Position numbers and translations under genes: made by a program. A stretch of 64,000 bases of DNA from Bacillota bacterium (GTDB lineage: Bacteria; Bacillota; Clostridia; Lachnospirales; Lachnospiraceae). This document shows positions 60,920 through 64,000 of the stretch, in pieces. The stretch spans positions 1 to 64,000 of the forward strand of contig JAQXUQ010000027.1 of NCBI GenBank assembly GCA_029224465.1, in the 5' to 3' direction. The notes below the pieces were generated by a model, which was given only the letters and a program-made list of their open reading frames with translations, ran no database searches and was not told the DNA's origin. Within the stretch, counting starts at the first letter, position 1; each line of letters begins with the position of its first letter.

Positions 60920-61866
60920 GATCCGCTGCCTCCTTTCTCTTCGGCACGCCGCCTTTTTCTCGCGGCGCTGACTTTCATCCGGAAGCGGATCATGTTTTTC
61001 GCGGCGGGTGCGGCAATCGCGGCCGCGACGATAATTGCCGAGACAAGCTTGAACGCTTCGGTCGGAACATTCAGCCGGAGCGCAACAGCCATAATAAAGC
61101 GGTACAAAACAGCACCAGCCACAACGCCGATAATGCGGACAAACATCTTGCCTCTGCCGAACAGGGTTTCCCCGATAATCAGTGACGCGAGCGCGATCGT
61201 CACCATGCCGGTCCCCAGATTGATGTCACTCATCTTGTTGTACTGGGCGATCAGAGACCCCGCGAGGCCGGTCAGCGAGTTTGATATGCAGAGGCCGACC
61301 GTAATCGTAAACGCCGGATTGATCGAAGACGCGCGCACCATCGGCAGAGAGTCTCCGGTCGCGCGGATCGAAAGGCCTAGCCTTGTCCGCAAAAACAGAT
61401 GCAGCAGAACACAAATGACCGCTACGATCAGAAGCAGCAGAAGGAGCCGGTTCCACGCGGTCCAGAACGGTGACGAAGAGAGAGCCCCCATCAATGAAAA
61501 AACCGTGTCCGTTCCGAAAATCGACAGGTTGGAAGAAAATCCCATCACCATGAGGTTGATCGTATAAAGGCCTGTGTTCACAATGATGCCGGCCAGAATG
61601 CTCGGAACGCCGAGGACGGTCTGCAGAAACGCCGTAACAAAGCCGGAACACGCTCCCGCAAGCATCGCCGCAAAGATTCCCAGCACCGGATGGCCCGCGA
61701 TCGTGCAGACCGCGCCGACCGCGCAGCCAAGCGTATAACAGCCGTCGGTTGACAGGTCGCAGATATTCAGAATACTGAAGCTGATAAACAGCGACAGCGC
61801 AATCAGCGCGTAGATCAGACCGACCTCGAGCGCTGTCTGTATAATTTCCGGTGTTAAAAATCCCAT
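60913..61866 (-). CDS. ABC transporter permease (TrpY-like)
   Basis: MGFLTPEIIQTALEVGLIYALIALSLFISFSILNICDLSTDGCYTLGCAVGAVC..., polytopic; 4-aa-scale overlap with the ATPase gene. Confidence 0.92.
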   Translation of the reverse strand: MGFLTPEIIQTALEVGLIYALIALSLFISFSILNICDLSTDGCYTLGCAVGAVCTIAGHPVLGIFAAMLAGACSGFVTAFLQTVLGVPSILAGIIVNTGLYTINLMVMGFSSNLSIFGTDTVFSLMGALSSSPFWTAWNRLLLLLLIVAVICVLLHLFLRTRLGLSIRATGDSLPMVRASSINPAFTITVGLCISNSLTGLAGSLIAQYNKMSDINLGTGMVTIALASLIIGETLFGRGKMFVRIIGVVAGAVLYRFIMAVALRLNVPTEAFKLVSAIIVAAAIAAPAAKNMIRFRMKVSAARKRRRAEEKGGSGSC

Positions 61867-61969
61867 GTGTCATGCCCCCGTAAAACCAGTGGAAGGCGCC
61901 TGCGCACCGGCTCTCATGCGCCGGCGCGGGCGCCGTCATTGCATTCTATGAAAACTATCCGGGTATTTC

Positions 61970-63115
61970 TCAGTTAAATTCTTTCGCGGTCTTTGTCTCT
62001 ACAATGCCGGAGCAGAACGGTTTGAACGCCGCTTCCGTCTTTGCAAGATCAAAGCCGAGCGCTTCCGCCGTATCCGTATTGATTGTCGCGATGCCGTTGT
62101 CAAACGTCTGTACCGGCGTCGATGCCGGATCCGCGCCGCCTGCCAGTATATCTGCCGTCATGTCCGCAGTCGCTTTTCCAAGGTCCTTGTAGTTGATGCC
62201 GAAGCCAAGGAACGCGCCGTTTAACGCGAAGGAATCCGCTCCCGCGTAGTGCGGAATGCCGGCCTTGATGAACTTTTCGTAGATGGCCAGCTCGGCGTTC
62301 ATAATAGTATTGTCCGTCGGAGTGAAGACGGCGTCAACCCCTTCCGCGATCAGAGCATCCGCCGCGGAGCTGACTTCTTCGGTGGTTGTACCTGTTTTTT
62401 CAACGTAAGCAATCTTCTTCTCGTCCAGCAATTTCTTCGCGTCCTCGATTGCCTGCTTCGAAGCATCCTCGCTCTTGGAATACAGGAGCCCGATTTTGGA
62501 AGCATCCGGATTCTGCGCAAGGATCAGGTTCATGATCGCGTTCGTGTTGAGTGCGTCGGAAGTGCCTGTAATATTGGCTCCGGGCGCGTCCATGGAAGCC
62601 GCAAGGCCCGCGCCGACAGGATCCGTGACCGCCGAGAAAATGATCGGCGTATCGGTTCCCTCGAATGCCGACTGCACAATCTGCGCTGCCGGTGTCGCGA
62701 TCGCGATAACCGCGTCCACCTTGTCGGATTTGAGCTCCGCCGCGATCTGGTTCAGTGTGGTCGCATCACCCTGGCCGTTGAAGAAATAGTCCTTATAATC
62801 AAATGTTACGCCGAGCTCTGCCGCCCTGGCGTCAAGCTCCGCTTCCGCGCTCTCCGTGATCTGGTTTAAGGAAGCGTGGTCCATGAACTGCACGATGCCG
62901 ACCTTGTAGGAACCGCCGGAAGCCCCTGTGCTTTCCGAAGAAGCTTCGGTCGCCGCGGCAGCTGCATCCTTCTGCACAGTCTCCGCTGCTCCTGCTTCGG
63001 TGGAAGCGTTGTCCTGCTTCGCCGCGTTTCCGGAAGAGCCGCAGCCTGTAAAGAGAGACACGCTCATGCCTGCCGCCAGAACTGCCGCTGTGATCTTTCT
63101 CATGTTGTTTTTCAT
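61970..63115 (-). CDS. ABC transporter substrate-binding lipoprotein (TrpX / ABC_sub_bind family)
   Basis: MKNNMRKITAAVLAAGMSVSLFTGCGSSG lipobox; YKVGIVQFMDHASLNQITESAEAEL...IIFSAVTDPVGAGLAASMDAPGANITGTSD. Confidence 0.92.
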   Translation of the reverse strand: MKNNMRKITAAVLAAGMSVSLFTGCGSSGNAAKQDNASTEAGAAETVQKDAAAAATEASSESTGASGGSYKVGIVQFMDHASLNQITESAEAELDARAAELGVTFDYKDYFFNGQGDATTLNQIAAELKSDKVDAVIAIATPAAQIVQSAFEGTDTPIIFSAVTDPVGAGLAASMDAPGANITGTSDALNTNAIMNLILAQNPDASKIGLLYSKSEDASKQAIEDAKKLLDEKKIAYVEKTGTTTEEVSSAADALIAEGVDAVFTPTDNTIMNAELAIYEKFIKAGIPHYAGADSFALNGAFLGFGINYKDLGKATADMTADILAGGADPASTPVQTFDNGIATINTDTAEALGFDLAKTEAAFKPFCSGIVETKTAKEFN

Positions 63116-63199
63116 AATAGTCTCCTTTCGACATGCGTTTCGCCTGTCCCTGAGAGGCTTTCCGGGCGCCCTGCTCCGGTGAACCGGCCATCTGTAATA

Positions 63200-63498
63200 A
63201 AAAAGCGTCTCAGGAACGTTTGTTCCTGAGACGCCAATATACTTCTTCAAAGTAAATTAACGCGGTACCACTCAGTTTGGCTAAGCTGCCCACTCTGCAC
63301 GCACTATCATGCGCTCCGGATTGATCACGGGTTCGGTTCCCGTCAGCGCCTACCGCAGCTTCCTGATTCCTGCTGCCTCGGGCTGCCCTCAAAAGTCCAT
63401 TCGGCATCCGGTTCCATACGGCGTTTCCATCGTCGGCCGCTCTCTGTCATTTCGCCTGCTGCTTACTACTCTTTCTCATCGGTTTGTTTTATGAAATT
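63200..63498 (-). promoter_or_regulatory. T-box leader, predicted tRNA-Trp-responsive, with terminator 63205-63234
   Basis: Minus strand GATGAGAAAGAGTAGTAAG (stem I base), GAA-TGG-AC (specifier candidate), GAGTGGTACCGCG (T-box), then GCGTCTCAGGAAC-AAAC-GTTCCTGAGACGC-TTTTTT. Confidence 0.9.
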
Positions 63499-63504
63499 AG
63501 TTGC

Positions 63505-63533
63505 ATTTTAATACGTTGACGTGCTGAATGCAA
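63505..63533 (-). promoter_or_regulatory. Sigma-A promoter of the T-box leader
   Basis: Minus strand TTGCAT - 17 bp - TAAAAT. Confidence 0.65.
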
Positions 63534-63547
63534 GCGTCTTTTTAAAA

Positions 63548-63814
63548 TTATTTCAGGCCCTGATTGCCTGTGATAAATGCCTCGATCTCACCGATCGCCT
63601 CATTCTCGTCGTTTCCGTCCGCGGAAACCGTCATTTCATCGCCGTTATCCAGTTCCAGAGACATCATTCCCATAATGCTCTTCGCGTTTACACGCTTGGT
63701 CCCCAGCTCGATATACACGCGGCTGTTGTACTTGCTGGCAACCTGCACCAGTTCGGCAACCGGCCGGGCTTCAAGCCCTCCTTTGATCGCGATAATCATA
63801 GACTTTTTAATCAT
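63548..63814 (-). CDS. crh: Crh-like HPr-family protein (His15 position replaced by Glu, KSIMG Ser46 motif intact)
   Basis: MIKKSMIIAIKGGLEARPVAELVQVASKYNSRVYIELGTKRVNAKSIMGMMSLELDNGDEMTVSADGNDENEAIGEIEAFI; directly downstream of whiA. Confidence 0.85.
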   Translation of the reverse strand: MIKKSMIIAIKGGLEARPVAELVQVASKYNSRVYIELGTKRVNAKSIMGMMSLELDNGDEMTVSADGNDENEAIGEIEAFITGNQGLK

Positions 63815-63846
63815 AATATGTCCTCCCGGAGCCAGGCTCCTTCTGA

Positions 63847-64000
63847 CTACTCCTCTGCCGGCGTCTCTTTCCTGATTTTCCCGGCAATTTCCGACAATTT
63901 CCGCAGCCTGTGATTGACGCCGGATTTTCCGACCGGCGGCTCCAGCAGCGCTCCCAGCTCCGTCAGCGAAATTTCCGGATGGGCTGCTCTTATGCGCGCG
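63847..64000 (-). CDS. whiA: DNA-binding protein WhiA, C-terminal part (runs off window)
   Basis: Reverse-strand ...[50 protein letters not shown], the WhiA C-terminal HTH. Confidence 0.93.
   Translation of the reverse strand, partial: ARIRAAHPEISLTELGALLEPPVGKSGVNHRLRKLSEIAGKIRKETPAEE

Noticed and set aside
63210-63407. 65-aa ORF within the T-box leader
   Set aside because: Region is explained by the structured leader; no RBS or domain.

Overview
The window is 64 kb of chromosomal, GC-moderate Firmicutes DNA. Gene content and order suggest a Clostridia/Lachnospiraceae-like organism (inference). Almost every gene is on the minus strand and most are housekeeping: hup-rqcP-divIC, cca, ackA, proS, leuA, cdaA-cdaR-glmM, recD2, mreB, uvrA-uvrB, a carbohydrate ABC cluster, ftsE-ftsX-M23 peptidase-ctp, trkA/trkH, glnN, RNase J-ruvX-ireB, mtaB, thiI plus cysteine desulfurase, rsmE-prmA-dnaJ-dnaK-grpE-hrcA, uppP, a tryptophan-type ABC transporter, and crh-whiA. 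I see no prophage, transposase, CRISPR array or obvious defence island. Observations most worth a second look: (1) a GNAT-like protein whose C-terminus is about 13 tandem 33-bp (11-aa) units, in which two sub-arrays look like the same unit in opposite orientations, with a long palindrome at the junction; (2) three HPr-fold proteins with complementary loss of the His15 and Ser46 motifs, one of them the only convincing plus-strand gene, with its own promoter and terminator; (3) a T-box leader with an apparent UGG (Trp) specifier upstream of a TrpXYZ-like transporter; (4) two uncharacterised membrane proteins beside the c-di-AMP synthase operon; (5) a possible plus-strand structured RNA near 59.9-60.03 kb; (6) a pair of LacI-like operator candidates at the sugar ABC promoter; (7) a perfect CIRCE element. 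Everything was read by eye from the sequence and the ORF track; no database search was run.
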